A stretch of DNA of 64,000 nucleotides from Mycobacteroides saopaulense (GTDB lineage: Bacteria; Actinomycetota; Actinomycetes; Mycobacteriales; Mycobacteriaceae). The position numbers and the translations under genes were made by a program. Under the pieces are notes generated by a model. The model was not told the origin of the DNA. It saw only the letters and a program-made list of their open reading frames with translations, and made no database searches. Below, one piece after another: positions 34,164 to 43,044 of the stretch. Position 1 is the first letter of the stretch. Each line of letters begins with the position of its first letter. The stretch is from the NCBI RefSeq assembly GCF_001456355.1, contig NZ_CP010271.1, forward strand, positions 682,001 through 746,000. Reading direction: 5' to 3'.

Positions 34164-35309
34164 GTGTCGCGACGAGCTCTGGCTACTTATGACTCCTTTC
34201 TTGCCACGAGAAAGTTCGGGGCGCTGGACGGACTGCGGGCGCTCAGCGTCCTGGCGGTGATCTGGCACCACACGTCGGGTGTGCCCGGCCCGCAGATCTC
34301 GCAGCGCGGCTTCATGGGAGTCGATCTCTTCTTCGCCATCAGCGGCTTTCTCATCACCACCTTGCTGCTGCGTGAACGTGATCGCACGACGTCCATCTCG
34401 CTACGAAAGTTCTTTGTGCGCAGGGCGTTGCGGATCTTCCCGCTGTACTACGCGGTGCTGGCCCTGTACGTCCTGTTGGTATTGGCCACCGAGCGCGATA
34501 CGGCCAGGGGAGGGCAGTTCTTCGGCAACCTGCCGGCATTCCTGACCTACACCGTCAACTGGTTCGTGGACCTGTCCAGCGGCACGTCGGTACCGTTCTA
34601 TTTTTCGTGGTCGTTGTCGACCGAAGAGCAGTTCTACCTGCTGTGGCCGCCACTGCTGGTCGGTGCACTGTTGCTCGGGAAGGGAAAGATCTGGGCCCCG
34701 CTCACCGTGCTGGCCGCGTTGGTCGCGGTATCGGTCAGTGCCGCAGTCTTCTTCGATGCCCGGGTGTTGCCGTGGCGCATCTTCGCGAGCCTGTCGTTGC
34801 CCATCCTGCTTGGCGCGGCCGTCGCGATCGTCGTGAACACGCGTCGTGGCTACGCGCCGGTGGCTGCGGCGCTGGGCTGGTGGTGGTCTGCTCCGGCGGT
34901 GTTCGGGGCGCTGATCGCCGGACTGTGGTTCGGTGCTCCCACGTGGTCGATCCAGATCGTGATGGTCGTGGCCGTCGCCGCGGTGACCATCCGCGAGAAC
35001 ACCCTGTTGCATCCATTGTTGAGCTGGCGTCCGTTGGCATTCATCGGCGTGATCAGCTACGGCATCTATCTCACGCACATGTTATGCGCCAACGTCATAC
35101 GCCGGATTGTGCACGAGGATCAGGGCCTGGCGCTCTTCGCCGGGACGATGACTCTCGTCGTCGTCGTGGCCTACCTGAGCTTCCGGTACTTCGAGACGCC
35201 TCTGCTGCGCATCAAGCGCCGCTTCGAGTCGTCGGCACAGCGCGCGGGAGACGAACTGGCCCGGACCGCGAACGGCGCCGAACAGCTAGCCGATCGCCGG
35301 TCCGAGTAG
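34164..35309 (+). CDS. acyltransferase 3 family membrane protein (OafA-like)
   Basis: 381 residues from GTG 34164. The family signature is FGALDGLRALSVLAVIWHH at the start, followed by FFAISGFLITTLLL and about ten hydrophobic segments. These enzymes O-acylate extracytoplasmic sugars or lipids. It follows the PA14-like lipoprotein closely, so both may act on the same surface glycan or glycolipid. Its 3' end overlaps the convergent XPB helicase gene by 24 nt, which is the boundary with the conserved core block. Confidence 0.9.
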   Translation: MSRRALATYDSFLATRKFGALDGLRALSVLAVIWHHTSGVPGPQISQRGFMGVDLFFAISGFLITTLLLRERDRTTSISLRKFFVRRALRIFPLYYAVLALYVLLVLATERDTARGGQFFGNLPAFLTYTVNWFVDLSSGTSVPFYFSWSLSTEEQFYLLWPPLLVGALLLGKGKIWAPLTVLAALVAVSVSAAVFFDARVLPWRIFASLSLPILLGAAVAIVVNTRRGYAPVAAALGWWWSAPAVFGALIAGLWFGAPTWSIQIVMVVAVAAVTIRENTLLHPLLSWRPLAFIGVISYGIYLTHMLCANVIRRIVHEDQGLALFAGTMTLVVVVAYLSFRYFETPLLRIKRRFESSAQRAGDELARTANGAEQLADRRSE

Positions 35310-36938
35310 GTCGTCGGCATCGGTGATCCGATACCCGTAGCCCTGTTCGGCCAGGAACCGCTGCCGGTGTGCCGCGTACTCGGCGTCGACGGTGTCTCGG
35401 GATACCACCGAATAGAAGTATGCCTGTCCGCCGTCGGCCTTTGGCCGCAGCAGCCGCCCGAGGCGCTGCGCTTCCTCTTGGCGCGATCCGAACGTTCCCG
35501 AAACCTGCACGGCAACAGCAGCTTCCGGAAGGTCGATGGAGAAATTGGCCACCTTGGACACCACCAACGTACCGATCTCGCCACGGCGGAACGCGTCGAA
35601 GAGCTGCTCACGTTCGGCGTTCTTGGTGGAGCCCTGGATCACCGGGGCGTTCAACTCGGTGCCCAGCTCGTCGAGCTGGTCCAGGTAGGCGCCGATCACC
35701 AGTGTCGGCACTCCCGGGTGCCGGGCCAGGATCGACTTCACCACATTGATCTTCGTATGGGCCGTCGAACAGAGCTTGTACCGCTCGTCGGCCTCGGCGG
35801 TCGCGTAGATCATCCGCTCGTTGTCGGTCAGGGTGACCCGCACCTCGATGCACTCGGCGGGGGCGATCCAGCCCTGTGCCTCAATGTCTTTCCACGGCGC
35901 GTCGTATCGCTTGGGGCCGATGAGGCTGAAGACGTCACCCTCGCGACCGTCCTCGCGGATGAGCGTGGCGGTGAGGCCGAGACGACGCCGCGACTGCAGG
36001 TCGGCGGTCATCCGGAATACCGGGGCGGGCAGTAAGTGTACCTCGTCGTAGACGATCAGGCCCCAGTCCCGGCTGTCGAACAGTTCCAGATGGCGGTACT
36101 CGCCCTTGGTGCGGCGGGTGATCACCTGGTAGGTGGCGATGGTGACCGGTCGAATCTCCTTGCGTTCGCCGGAGTACTCGCCGATCTCGTCTTCTGTCAA
36201 CGAGGTTCGTGCGATGAGCTCACGCTTCCACTGCCGCCCGGCGACGGTGTTGGTGACCAGGATCAACGTGGTCGCCTGCGCCTTGGCCATCGCGGCGGCG
36301 CCCACCAGCGTCTTGCCGGCACCGCAGGGCAGCACCACCACACCGGAGCCGCCCGCCCAGAAGGAGTCGGCAGCCATCTGCTGATAGTCGCGCAGCTCCC
36401 AGCCGTCCTGCGCCAGCGTGATCGGATGGGCTTCGCCGTCCACATATCCGGCGAGATCCTCTGCGGGCCAGCCGATCTTGAGGAGCATCTGCTTGACGCG
36501 GCCGCGCTCGCTGGGGTGCACCTGCACCGTGTCGTCGTCGATGCGGGCGCCGAGCATCGGGGCGATCTTCTTGTGTCGCAGCACCTCTTCGAGCACTGCG
36601 CGGTCCAGGCTCACCAGGGTGAGGCCGTGCGCGGGATGTTTGATCAGCTGTAGGCGTCCGTAACGGGCCATGGTGTCGACGATGTCCACCAGCAGTGGCT
36701 GGGGCACCGCGTAGCGGGAGAAGGTGACGAGCGCGTCGACCACCTGCTCGGCGTCGTGTCCGGCCGCACGGGCGTTCCACAGCGCCAGCGGGGTGATGCG
36801 GTAGGTGTGCACGTGTTCGGGGGCGCGTTCGAGTTCGGCGAAGGGGGCGATCGCCTGGCGCGCCGCGTCCGCCTGGTCGTGGTCGACCTCCAGCAGCACG
36901 GTCTTATCGGACTGGACGATCAACGGTCCATCGGTCAT
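35286..36938 (-). CDS. xpb: XPB/ERCC3-type DNA helicase
   Basis: 550 residues from ATG 36938, close to the M. tuberculosis XPB (Rv0861c) length. N-terminal damage-recognition region, then SF2 helicase: WELRDYQQMAA, Walker A PCGAGKTLVG (about 205-213), DEVH box YDEVHLLPAP, GLTATLIRED (motif III region) and QEEAQRLGRLLRPK (motif VI). A 3'-5' DNA helicase implicated in repair. The gene downstream of the helicase-like 741-residue protein belongs to the same strand and probably the same operon. Confidence 0.95.
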   Translation of the reverse strand: MTDGPLIVQSDKTVLLEVDHDQADAARQAIAPFAELERAPEHVHTYRITPLALWNARAAGHDAEQVVDALVTFSRYAVPQPLLVDIVDTMARYGRLQLIKHPAHGLTLVSLDRAVLEEVLRHKKIAPMLGARIDDDTVQVHPSERGRVKQMLLKIGWPAEDLAGYVDGEAHPITLAQDGWELRDYQQMAADSFWAGGSGVVVLPCGAGKTLVGAAAMAKAQATTLILVTNTVAGRQWKRELIARTSLTEDEIGEYSGERKEIRPVTIATYQVITRRTKGEYRHLELFDSRDWGLIVYDEVHLLPAPVFRMTADLQSRRRLGLTATLIREDGREGDVFSLIGPKRYDAPWKDIEAQGWIAPAECIEVRVTLTDNERMIYATAEADERYKLCSTAHTKINVVKSILARHPGVPTLVIGAYLDQLDELGTELNAPVIQGSTKNAEREQLFDAFRRGEIGTLVVSKVANFSIDLPEAAVAVQVSGTFGSRQEEAQRLGRLLRPKADGGQAYFYSVVSRDTVDAEYAAHRQRFLAEQGYGYRITDADDLLGPAIG

Positions 36939-37064
36939 TCGATCCAGGATAGTGCGCGATCCGACAGTGTCCTCGCGAGGTGAAAGACCGGACCGGATCG
37001 TCGACACGCCCGTTGGTGGTGGACATGTGCGATACGAATCCGCCCTAAGGCGGCGTGTCGACGC

Positions 37065-39290
37065 TTAGCCCGGCGGGGAGACCGCGGTGATGCGGTGAAT
37101 CGCGAAGTCGCGGATCCGCCCGGCGGCGGTGTCGAAGGCCGACAACTGGCCACCGCGCACGCTGATCGGGTTGACCACCCGCGAAGATGCGATCCCGGCC
37201 GGGTCCACGTACCCGATCAACACACTGGTCTGCGCCTTGGCGGACTGCTGCAGGAGCGCCACGGCCTGTGACGGCTCGATGCGTACCCCGTCGTGATCGC
37301 CCGCGGCGCGCAATGCCTTGACCACTGCAGCGGCGGCGGGCTCGCTGAGGACCGGTGGCGTCCACCCCATCCGGTGTGGTTGCGGAGTGACCCGGGCCCG
37401 ATGTGCGTGTAGTTCGACGATCGTGCCGGTGGCATCCTCGGCGGCGGGAGCGAAGCCCGCCGAGCGCAGCCCTGCCACCAGCTCGGCCAACGGGGCCAGT
37501 GACACCGCGACCGTGGGGGCCAGCAGCCGCAGACCCAGATCCTCTGCCAGCACGGAGGCCATCACCTGGGTCAGTAGGGCCACGTCGTCGCAGCGCAGGA
37601 ACGAGGTGGCCACCCCGGCCCGGAGCTGCCCATGGCGCCGTGCGACATCGTCGATGAGATACGTCAGCGACTGGGGGACAGGGGTTTTCGAACGGGATCC
37701 GAAGAAGCTGTGCAACGAGGTCGCGGTCCGCCCCGAATCCAGGGCGCGGCGGATGCTCGCCTCGCCGACCCGAAAGACGCTGGCGGCGCCCGCGGATTCG
37801 AGGTCAGCCACCGCGGCCAGATCCAGCTCCACCTCCCGCGTCAGCGGTCCGGGCGCGACGACCGTCAGGTCGGCCTGCACCAGGAAGTGATCGATGGGCG
37901 CGGGCAGCGCCTTCTCCATCGCGGCCAGGGTTGCCGCCTCGTCGCCGGCGCTGGCCAGGAACGTGCGGACGTGTGTGGTCAAGGCGCCACGTCCGATCAC
38001 GCCCAGCGTGGTGGCCTCGAACAACAGCGCGGTCACCGGTTCCACACCCAGCCGCGCACCCCAGCGTGGGCGACGCCATCGCATCACGCGGGATGTCTCC
38101 TCCGCCCGCAACCCCTGCCCGGGATCCAGCTCGCCGAGGATCTCCAGCAGCAGCTTGCGATCGTGCGGCGCCGCCGTGGACCGAAGCGAATCTGACAGTG
38201 CCGCAATCGGTTTGTCATCGCTGGTGCGTTTGCCGATCAGATCGGGGCGGGCCGCCAACATCAACCACGCCGACATCAACCGGAACCAGCGGACCGCGGT
38301 CGGCAGCTCCGCGAACCGGTCGGCCTGTGCGGTCGGAGCCCAATGCCAGCCTTCGGCGTCGGTCTCCACGTCGGGGTCGCCGACCGCGATCAGCTCGGCG
38401 GCCGCCAATACCTCCAGCAGCAGCCCCATCCGGGTGTCGTCGATACCCGTCGCCTTCGCCAGCCGTTTGACCTCGCGCACGCCCAGGCCACCACTGCGTA
38501 GCTGCGGTGCCGGGTTGACGCCGAGTTCGTCGAGGAGCAACCCCACCTCGCGCAGCAGATCAAGGGCCGCACCGGCCGCGGCGGCATCGGATTCGTTCTG
38601 CGTCGCCGAGGTCGTCTCCGGGGCCGGGGGCTGCAGCCGGTCGGGCTCCTCGCCCCGCAGCAGCTGTGCCACGAACCGGGGCAACAGCACCGTCTCGTCG
38701 TCGATGCGTTGCAGCAGGCCGGCCGCCAGCAGCCGCTGTACCGGACGATCCGCCGGGGCGTCGGGGGCGGCGTCCCGCGTGCGACCGATGGGAGAACCCG
38801 CGATGAGCGCGCGCAGCAGCTCCATGCCGCGCTCGTCGGTCGCCTCCAACGCGGCGCGTGCCGCATCGTAGGAATCGGGCGTCTGCTCACTGATCACCTG
38901 CCCGACCACCCAGGGCAGACCGAATCGGGCCTCGCCCGCCAGATGCAGTGCGCCGTCCCCCCAGACCAGCGCCAGTTCGCGCAGCTTGTCCAAGGTGGCG
39001 CGAACCTGCAGCTCGGTGGCGCGACCGTCTACCTGAGCGAGCACGTTCGAGACCGGGATGCCGGTGACATCCGCGCGCGCCACCAGCAGCGCATCCAGCA
39101 CCGCCAGGGTCAAAAAGTCCAGGTTGTCGGTGGCCGCGCGTACCGACTGACGCGACAGCGCCCGGCCCGCCAGGGCCGCCAGCGAACCCGGAGGCGGCGA
39201 GGCCAAATCGGGCCGCAGCCGCAATAGCTGTACCAACTGTTCATCTGGCAGCTGGCGCAGCCAGGTAGCCAACGCCGCATCGTCACTCAT
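37065..39290 (-). CDS. helicase-associated protein (XPB/Ssl2-like N-terminal domain), Rv0862c-like
   Basis: 741 residues, cytoplasmic and rich in Leu, Ala and Arg. It starts with LATWLRQLPDEQLVQLLRLR and ends with a domain resembling the XPB/Ssl2 N-terminal/helicase-associated region (IGYVDPAGIASSRVVNPISVRGGQLSAFDTAAGRIRDFAI). No Walker motif was seen. Located 126 nt upstream of xpb on the same strand, which matches Rv0862c before Rv0861c. Probably an accessory partner of the helicase; direct function unknown. Confidence 0.85.
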   Translation of the reverse strand: MSDDAALATWLRQLPDEQLVQLLRLRPDLASPPPGSLAALAGRALSRQSVRAATDNLDFLTLAVLDALLVARADVTGIPVSNVLAQVDGRATELQVRATLDKLRELALVWGDGALHLAGEARFGLPWVVGQVISEQTPDSYDAARAALEATDERGMELLRALIAGSPIGRTRDAAPDAPADRPVQRLLAAGLLQRIDDETVLLPRFVAQLLRGEEPDRLQPPAPETTSATQNESDAAAAGAALDLLREVGLLLDELGVNPAPQLRSGGLGVREVKRLAKATGIDDTRMGLLLEVLAAAELIAVGDPDVETDAEGWHWAPTAQADRFAELPTAVRWFRLMSAWLMLAARPDLIGKRTSDDKPIAALSDSLRSTAAPHDRKLLLEILGELDPGQGLRAEETSRVMRWRRPRWGARLGVEPVTALLFEATTLGVIGRGALTTHVRTFLASAGDEAATLAAMEKALPAPIDHFLVQADLTVVAPGPLTREVELDLAAVADLESAGAASVFRVGEASIRRALDSGRTATSLHSFFGSRSKTPVPQSLTYLIDDVARRHGQLRAGVATSFLRCDDVALLTQVMASVLAEDLGLRLLAPTVAVSLAPLAELVAGLRSAGFAPAAEDATGTIVELHAHRARVTPQPHRMGWTPPVLSEPAAAAVVKALRAAGDHDGVRIEPSQAVALLQQSAKAQTSVLIGYVDPAGIASSRVVNPISVRGGQLSAFDTAAGRIRDFAIHRITAVSPPG

Positions 39291-39353
39291 CGATCACCAG
39301 CGTAGAGGCGGGTTGGGTTCGCCGTCGGCCTCTGGGCCTGCCACAATGGCTTT

Positions 39354-39527
39354 GTGGCTGACAAGAATCAATACGTCGACAACGGCTGGCCCGCGCATGT
39401 GGACGGCGAGCACGCTGTCTCCGAACTCGCGGCCGACCGCACCGGTGCGCTCTCGCCCTTCGGCGACATCGAGTTCCCCGTGGCGTCCGTGCCCTACGTG
39501 CACCCCGTCACCGTCATCAACAAGTAG
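39354..39527 (+). CDS. small conserved hypothetical protein (Rv0863-like position)
   Basis: 57 residues, GTG 39354 to TAG 39527: begins [18 protein letters not shown] and ends [10 protein letters not shown]. Codon third positions are strongly G/C, arguing for real translation. It lies between the divergent helicase partner gene and moaC, where M. tuberculosis has Rv0863 (recalled). The moaC start is only 4 nt downstream, so it may be co-translated with the molybdopterin genes. No family recognised. Confidence 0.6.
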   Translation: MADKNQYVDNGWPAHVDGEHAVSELAADRTGALSPFGDIEFPVASVPYVHPVTVINK

Positions 39528-39531
39528 AGCG

Positions 39532-40044
39532 GTGTCCGACGGTCTTCGCACAAGCGGCTCATCCGAGCCCGAGGGCCTCACTCACATCGACGAGCACGGG
39601 TCCGCGCACATGGTCGACGTGTCGGCCAAACAGGCCACCGCACGCGAGGCGGTCGCGGCAGGACGCTTTGTCACCACCCCGGCAGTCCTGAAGCTGTTGT
39701 CGGACGGTGCGCTCCCCAAGGGCGATGCCGTGGCCACCGCTCGGCTGGCCGCCATCATGGCCGCCAAACGCACCAGCGAGCTTGTCCCGCTGTGCCACCA
39801 GATACCGCTGACCGGCATCGACGTGACCTTCGAGATTGACGCCACCACGGGAACCATCCAGATCACCGCGACTGCGCGCACCAACGACCGCACCGGAGTC
39901 GAGATGGAAGCGCTGACCGCGGTGACGGTCGCCGGGCTGACATTGCACGACATGGTCAAGGCCGTCGATCCGGCCTCGCGCATCGACGACGTTCGGGTGC
40001 TACGCAAAGAGGGCGGCAAGACCGGAACATGGATCCGGCCCTGA
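39532..40044 (+). CDS. moaC: cyclic pyranopterin monophosphate synthase accessory protein MoaC
   Basis: 170 residues from GTG 39532, the normal MoaC length. Signatures: [34 protein letters not shown] and [20 protein letters not shown] with MVKAVD. With MoaA it converts GTP to cyclic pyranopterin monophosphate, the first step of molybdopterin synthesis. The next gene (mog) overlaps its end by 16 nt. Corresponds to moaC2 in M. tuberculosis. Confidence 0.95.
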   Translation: MSDGLRTSGSSEPEGLTHIDEHGSAHMVDVSAKQATAREAVAAGRFVTTPAVLKLLSDGALPKGDAVATARLAAIMAAKRTSELVPLCHQIPLTGIDVTFEIDATTGTIQITATARTNDRTGVEMEALTAVTVAGLTLHDMVKAVDPASRIDDVRVLRKEGGKTGTWIRP

Positions 40045-40508
40045 GATCCGCGCGGGTGATCGTGGCCTCCACGCGGGCGGCCACCGGCCAGTATCCCGAC
40101 AAGACCGGCCCTGCGATCGTCGAATGGCTAGGTGCACAAGACTTCCGCGTCGAGGAACCGATGGTCGTGCCCGACGGCGACGCGGTGGGAGATGCGATCC
40201 GGTCCGCGCTCGGGGTGTCCCTCGTCATCACCACCGGGGGCACCGGACTCTCACCCACCGACGTGACCCCCGAACAGACCGTCGCGCTCTTGGACTACCA
40301 GATCCCCGGGCTCGCCGATGCCATCAGGCGCTCCGGGCTGCCCACCGTGCCCACCAGCATCCTGTCCCGTGGCGTATGCGGGGTGGCCGGCCGCACCCTG
40401 GTGATCAACCTGCCCGGCTCCACCGGAGGGGTGCGCGACGGGCTGGCGGTGCTCGGTGGAGTGCTCAACCACGCACTGGATCAGATAGCCGGGGGAGACC
40501 ACGCATGA
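40029..40508 (+). CDS. mog: molybdopterin adenylyltransferase (Mog/MoaB family)
   Basis: 159 residues. MoCF_biosynth domain with [15 protein letters not shown] at the start and the molybdopterin-binding loop [16 protein letters not shown], followed by [15 protein letters not shown]. It adenylates molybdopterin to prepare for metal insertion. ATG 40029 lies within the end of moaC, and the moaE ATG overlaps its stop (ATGA), so the three are translationally coupled. Confidence 0.94.
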   Translation: MDPALRSARVIVASTRAATGQYPDKTGPAIVEWLGAQDFRVEEPMVVPDGDAVGDAIRSALGVSLVITTGGTGLSPTDVTPEQTVALLDYQIPGLADAIRRSGLPTVPTSILSRGVCGVAGRTLVINLPGSTGGVRDGLAVLGGVLNHALDQIAGGDHA

Positions 40509-40933
40509 GTGCCGTCGTCACCCGTGCCCTGCTGACCGCGGAACCCATCTCACTGATCGAGCATGAGCAGCTGGTCGATCACGAATCAGCCGGGGCCACC
40601 GTTGGATTCGTGGGCAATGTGCGCGACCACGACGGTGGCAAGACGGTGCTGCGACTGGAGTACTCGGCGCACCCCTCGGCTCAGGAAGTACTGACCGATG
40701 TGGTGGAGCGCATCGTCGGGGAGGTCGAGGGCGTGCGCGCGGTCGCGGTGAGCCACCGCATCGGTGCGCTGACGGTCGGGGAGGCGGCATTCGTGGTGGC
40801 GGTGAGTGCCGATCACCGCGCTCAGGCTTTCACCACCTGTCAGCGCCTTGTCGACGACGTGAAGGCGGCGCTGCCGGTGTGGAAGCACCAGTTCTTCGCC
40901 AACGGCAGCGACGAATGGGTGGGGTCGGCCTGA
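40505..40933 (+). CDS. moaE: molybdopterin synthase catalytic subunit MoaE
   Basis: 142 residues from ATG 40505. MoaE motifs: [43 protein letters not shown] and the active lysine region [11 protein letters not shown]. With MoaD it inserts sulphur to make molybdopterin. Last gene of the moaC-mog-moaE unit; the sulphur carrier moaD and moaA are at 45.6-46.8 kb on the other strand. Corresponds to moaE2. Confidence 0.95.
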   Translation: MSAVVTRALLTAEPISLIEHEQLVDHESAGATVGFVGNVRDHDGGKTVLRLEYSAHPSAQEVLTDVVERIVGEVEGVRAVAVSHRIGALTVGEAAFVVAVSADHRAQAFTTCQRLVDDVKAALPVWKHQFFANGSDEWVGSA

Positions 40934-41020
40934 AAAATCCAGGCCCCGGTTGGGGTGTGGTACCTAAAAACCCAGATCAGGGCGTTGCATGCCCGGTAGG
41001 TGCATTAGCTTCCTTATTCC

Positions 41021-42328
41021 ATGAGCACTTCTGTGCAGCCGAAGCGCCGCGAAGCGGTCCCCACGCCGCAGATCTTCCCGCATCCCGGTAGACGCCCCGC
41101 GCGCCCCGATGACGACCCCTTCCATGTTCCGCCGGACGGCTTCGAGGACGCCGCACCGGGATCGATTCTGCATGCCCGTCCCGTGGATATCGGATTCCTG
41201 GGGCGCATGCGCCAGCGTGTGACGGCCTGGCAGTTGCTGTATCGCACCACCGATCCGGCTGGTGCGCCGGAAGTCACGGTCACCACCGTGCTGGTGCCTG
41301 CCGACCATGACCCGCGCTCTCCTCGGCTGTTGGCCTACCAGTGCGCGATCAACTCCAGTGAACGCTCGTGTTTTCCGTCGTATTGTCTGCTGCAGGGTGC
41401 GCGCGGGCCGTTCGCCAACCCGCAGGTCGAGCTGCTGCTGATGGCTGCCGCGCTGCGCCAGGGATGGATTGTGAGCGTCGCCGATCACGGTGGGCAGCCT
41501 GGCCGCTACGTCGTTGCGCGGCAACCCGGGTACCACGTACTGGACGGTCTGCGGGCCGCGTTGGGATTCGGTGAACTGCGTCTCCCGGTCGATACGCCCA
41601 TCGGGCTGTGGGGTTACTCCGGTGGCGGGCTTGCCAGTTCGTGGACCGCGGAGATGGCGCCGAGTTACGCCCCCGAACTCAATATCGCGGCCGCGGCGTT
41701 GGGTTCGCCCGCCTCGGATCCCAGCAGCATTCTCGAACGGGCCGACGGGGGATTGTTCGCCGGGCTGGGCATCGCCGCGATCTCGGCCCTGCGCGGAAGC
41801 TACCCTGCACTCGATTCGGTTCTGACGGAACATCTTACGTCTCGGGGTGAGAAGATCATGACGACCGTGCGGGGGTTGTCGACGGGCCAGGCAATCGGGC
41901 GGTATGCGATGCGCAGCCTCGATCGCTATGTCGATCTGCCGATCTCCGAACTCATGGCACTGCCCGGCGTCACCGCCATGAGTGAGGACCTACGGCTGGG
42001 CAAGGCGGCGCCGACCTGCCCGGTGTACATCTACACCGCGGTGCGGGACCAGCTCGTCGGCATCGACGAGGTGGATCACCAGGCAAGTTTCTACGCCGCG
42101 CACGGCACCGATGTCACCTATCGGCGTGATCGGCTCAGCGAGCATCTCTCGCTGGTGGTCCTGGGTGCACCCGCTGCCCTGCGGTGGCTGGCGCAACGCT
42201 TGGAGGGCATGGAGCCCGAATCCGGCACCCGCACAGTGATGTCCATGCTGGCATCCACTCCTGCACTGTGGACCATGGCGTTGATGTCAGCGGCAGCGGC
42301 CCGTGTTCTCACCGGCCGTCAGCTCTAG
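41021..42328 (+). CDS. secretory-lipase family alpha/beta hydrolase
   Basis: 435 residues. LIP-type lipase of the family seen in Candida and actinobacteria. Nucleophile motif GLWGYSGGGLASSW, preceded by VSVADHGGQPGRYVVARQPG; the likely Asp and His follow in AVRDQLVGIDEVDH and LSEHLSL. The start ATG 41021 shows no signal peptide. Inserted between moaE and rpfA relative to M. tuberculosis. Ends 3 nt from the convergent methyltransferase gene. Substrate probably a lipid ester. Confidence 0.83.
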   Translation: MSTSVQPKRREAVPTPQIFPHPGRRPARPDDDPFHVPPDGFEDAAPGSILHARPVDIGFLGRMRQRVTAWQLLYRTTDPAGAPEVTVTTVLVPADHDPRSPRLLAYQCAINSSERSCFPSYCLLQGARGPFANPQVELLLMAAALRQGWIVSVADHGGQPGRYVVARQPGYHVLDGLRAALGFGELRLPVDTPIGLWGYSGGGLASSWTAEMAPSYAPELNIAAAALGSPASDPSSILERADGGLFAGLGIAAISALRGSYPALDSVLTEHLTSRGEKIMTTVRGLSTGQAIGRYAMRSLDRYVDLPISELMALPGVTAMSEDLRLGKAAPTCPVYIYTAVRDQLVGIDEVDHQASFYAAHGTDVTYRRDRLSEHLSLVVLGAPAALRWLAQRLEGMEPESGTRTVMSMLASTPALWTMALMSAAAARVLTGRQL

Positions 42329-42331
42329 CCG

Positions 42332-43039
42332 TTACGCCCGTTCGGCGACCACCGTGAACACCGGGATGTGAAGCAACGGATCGTCGAGGTCCTGTTCCAG
42401 CCGGTCCAGTACCGCGGGGTCCCCACGGTACGAGCCGCGAATGGCATGGAGAAACTCGGCTTTCGGTGCACTCATCGTTGTCGGGTTCAGCTGCAGCACG
42501 GTCCACCCATTGGCGGGCAGCACCTGTTCGATCTGCTCGGCCTGCAGTGCGTTCTGGAATGGTGTGGGGATCCCGTGAATCCGCCCCTGCGCGAAACACC
42601 ATATGTACCAACGCGCTCCGGGGCGGGTGGCCCGGTGCAGCGCGCTCGCGTACTGGGCATTCCCCTCGTCGTCGAAGCAGTGGTACACGCCGCTGTCGAT
42701 CACGGTGTCGAACCTTGCCTCCCAGCCGTCGAGCTTGGTGGCGTCGGCGACCTGGAAGTCGACGGCGACGCCTGCCGTGGCCGCCCGGCCCTTGGCCTGC
42801 TCGATTGCCGAAGGCGCGAAGTCGAGTCCGGTGACGTTGAATCCCTGCTGGGCAAGGTAAATGGCATTGTCGCCGAGGCCGCAGCCGATATCCAGGACGT
42901 CTCCGCGGATCGCGCCGAGCAGGGCGAGTTCCTTGATTCGGGGTTTGGCGTCCTTGGAATCCCACGGCACGATGGGCCCGCCCTCGTGGACGCTCTCGCG
43001 GTAGAGATCCTCGAAGATGTTCTGTGTCGGTGCACTCAT
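42332..43039 (-). CDS. SAM-dependent methyltransferase
   Basis: 235 residues from ATG 43039; the frame continues upstream into the preceding gene but the ATG follows its stop by 5 nt. Class I Rossmann methyltransferase: motif I VLDIGCGLGDNAIYLAQQGF, LDFAPSAIEQAKGRA, then IDSGVYHCFDDEGN. It is a tandem duplicate of the gene at 43045, with the same motifs in the same order, but shorter at the C-terminus. Substrate unknown; thiol- or small-molecule methyltransferases have similar architecture. Confidence 0.85.
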   Translation of the reverse strand: MSAPTQNIFEDLYRESVHEGGPIVPWDSKDAKPRIKELALLGAIRGDVLDIGCGLGDNAIYLAQQGFNVTGLDFAPSAIEQAKGRAATAGVAVDFQVADATKLDGWEARFDTVIDSGVYHCFDDEGNAQYASALHRATRPGARWYIWCFAQGRIHGIPTPFQNALQAEQIEQVLPANGWTVLQLNPTTMSAPKAEFLHAIRGSYRGDPAVLDRLEQDLDDPLLHIPVFTVVAERA

Positions 43040-43044
43040 GGCAT

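Noticed and set aside
36935..37007. Longer xpb start at 37007
   Set aside because: ATG 36938 gives the normal length and start of mycobacterial XPB.
40943..40954. CCCCGGTTGGGG as terminator after moaE
   Set aside because: Stem of four bases only; no stable hairpin or T-run.
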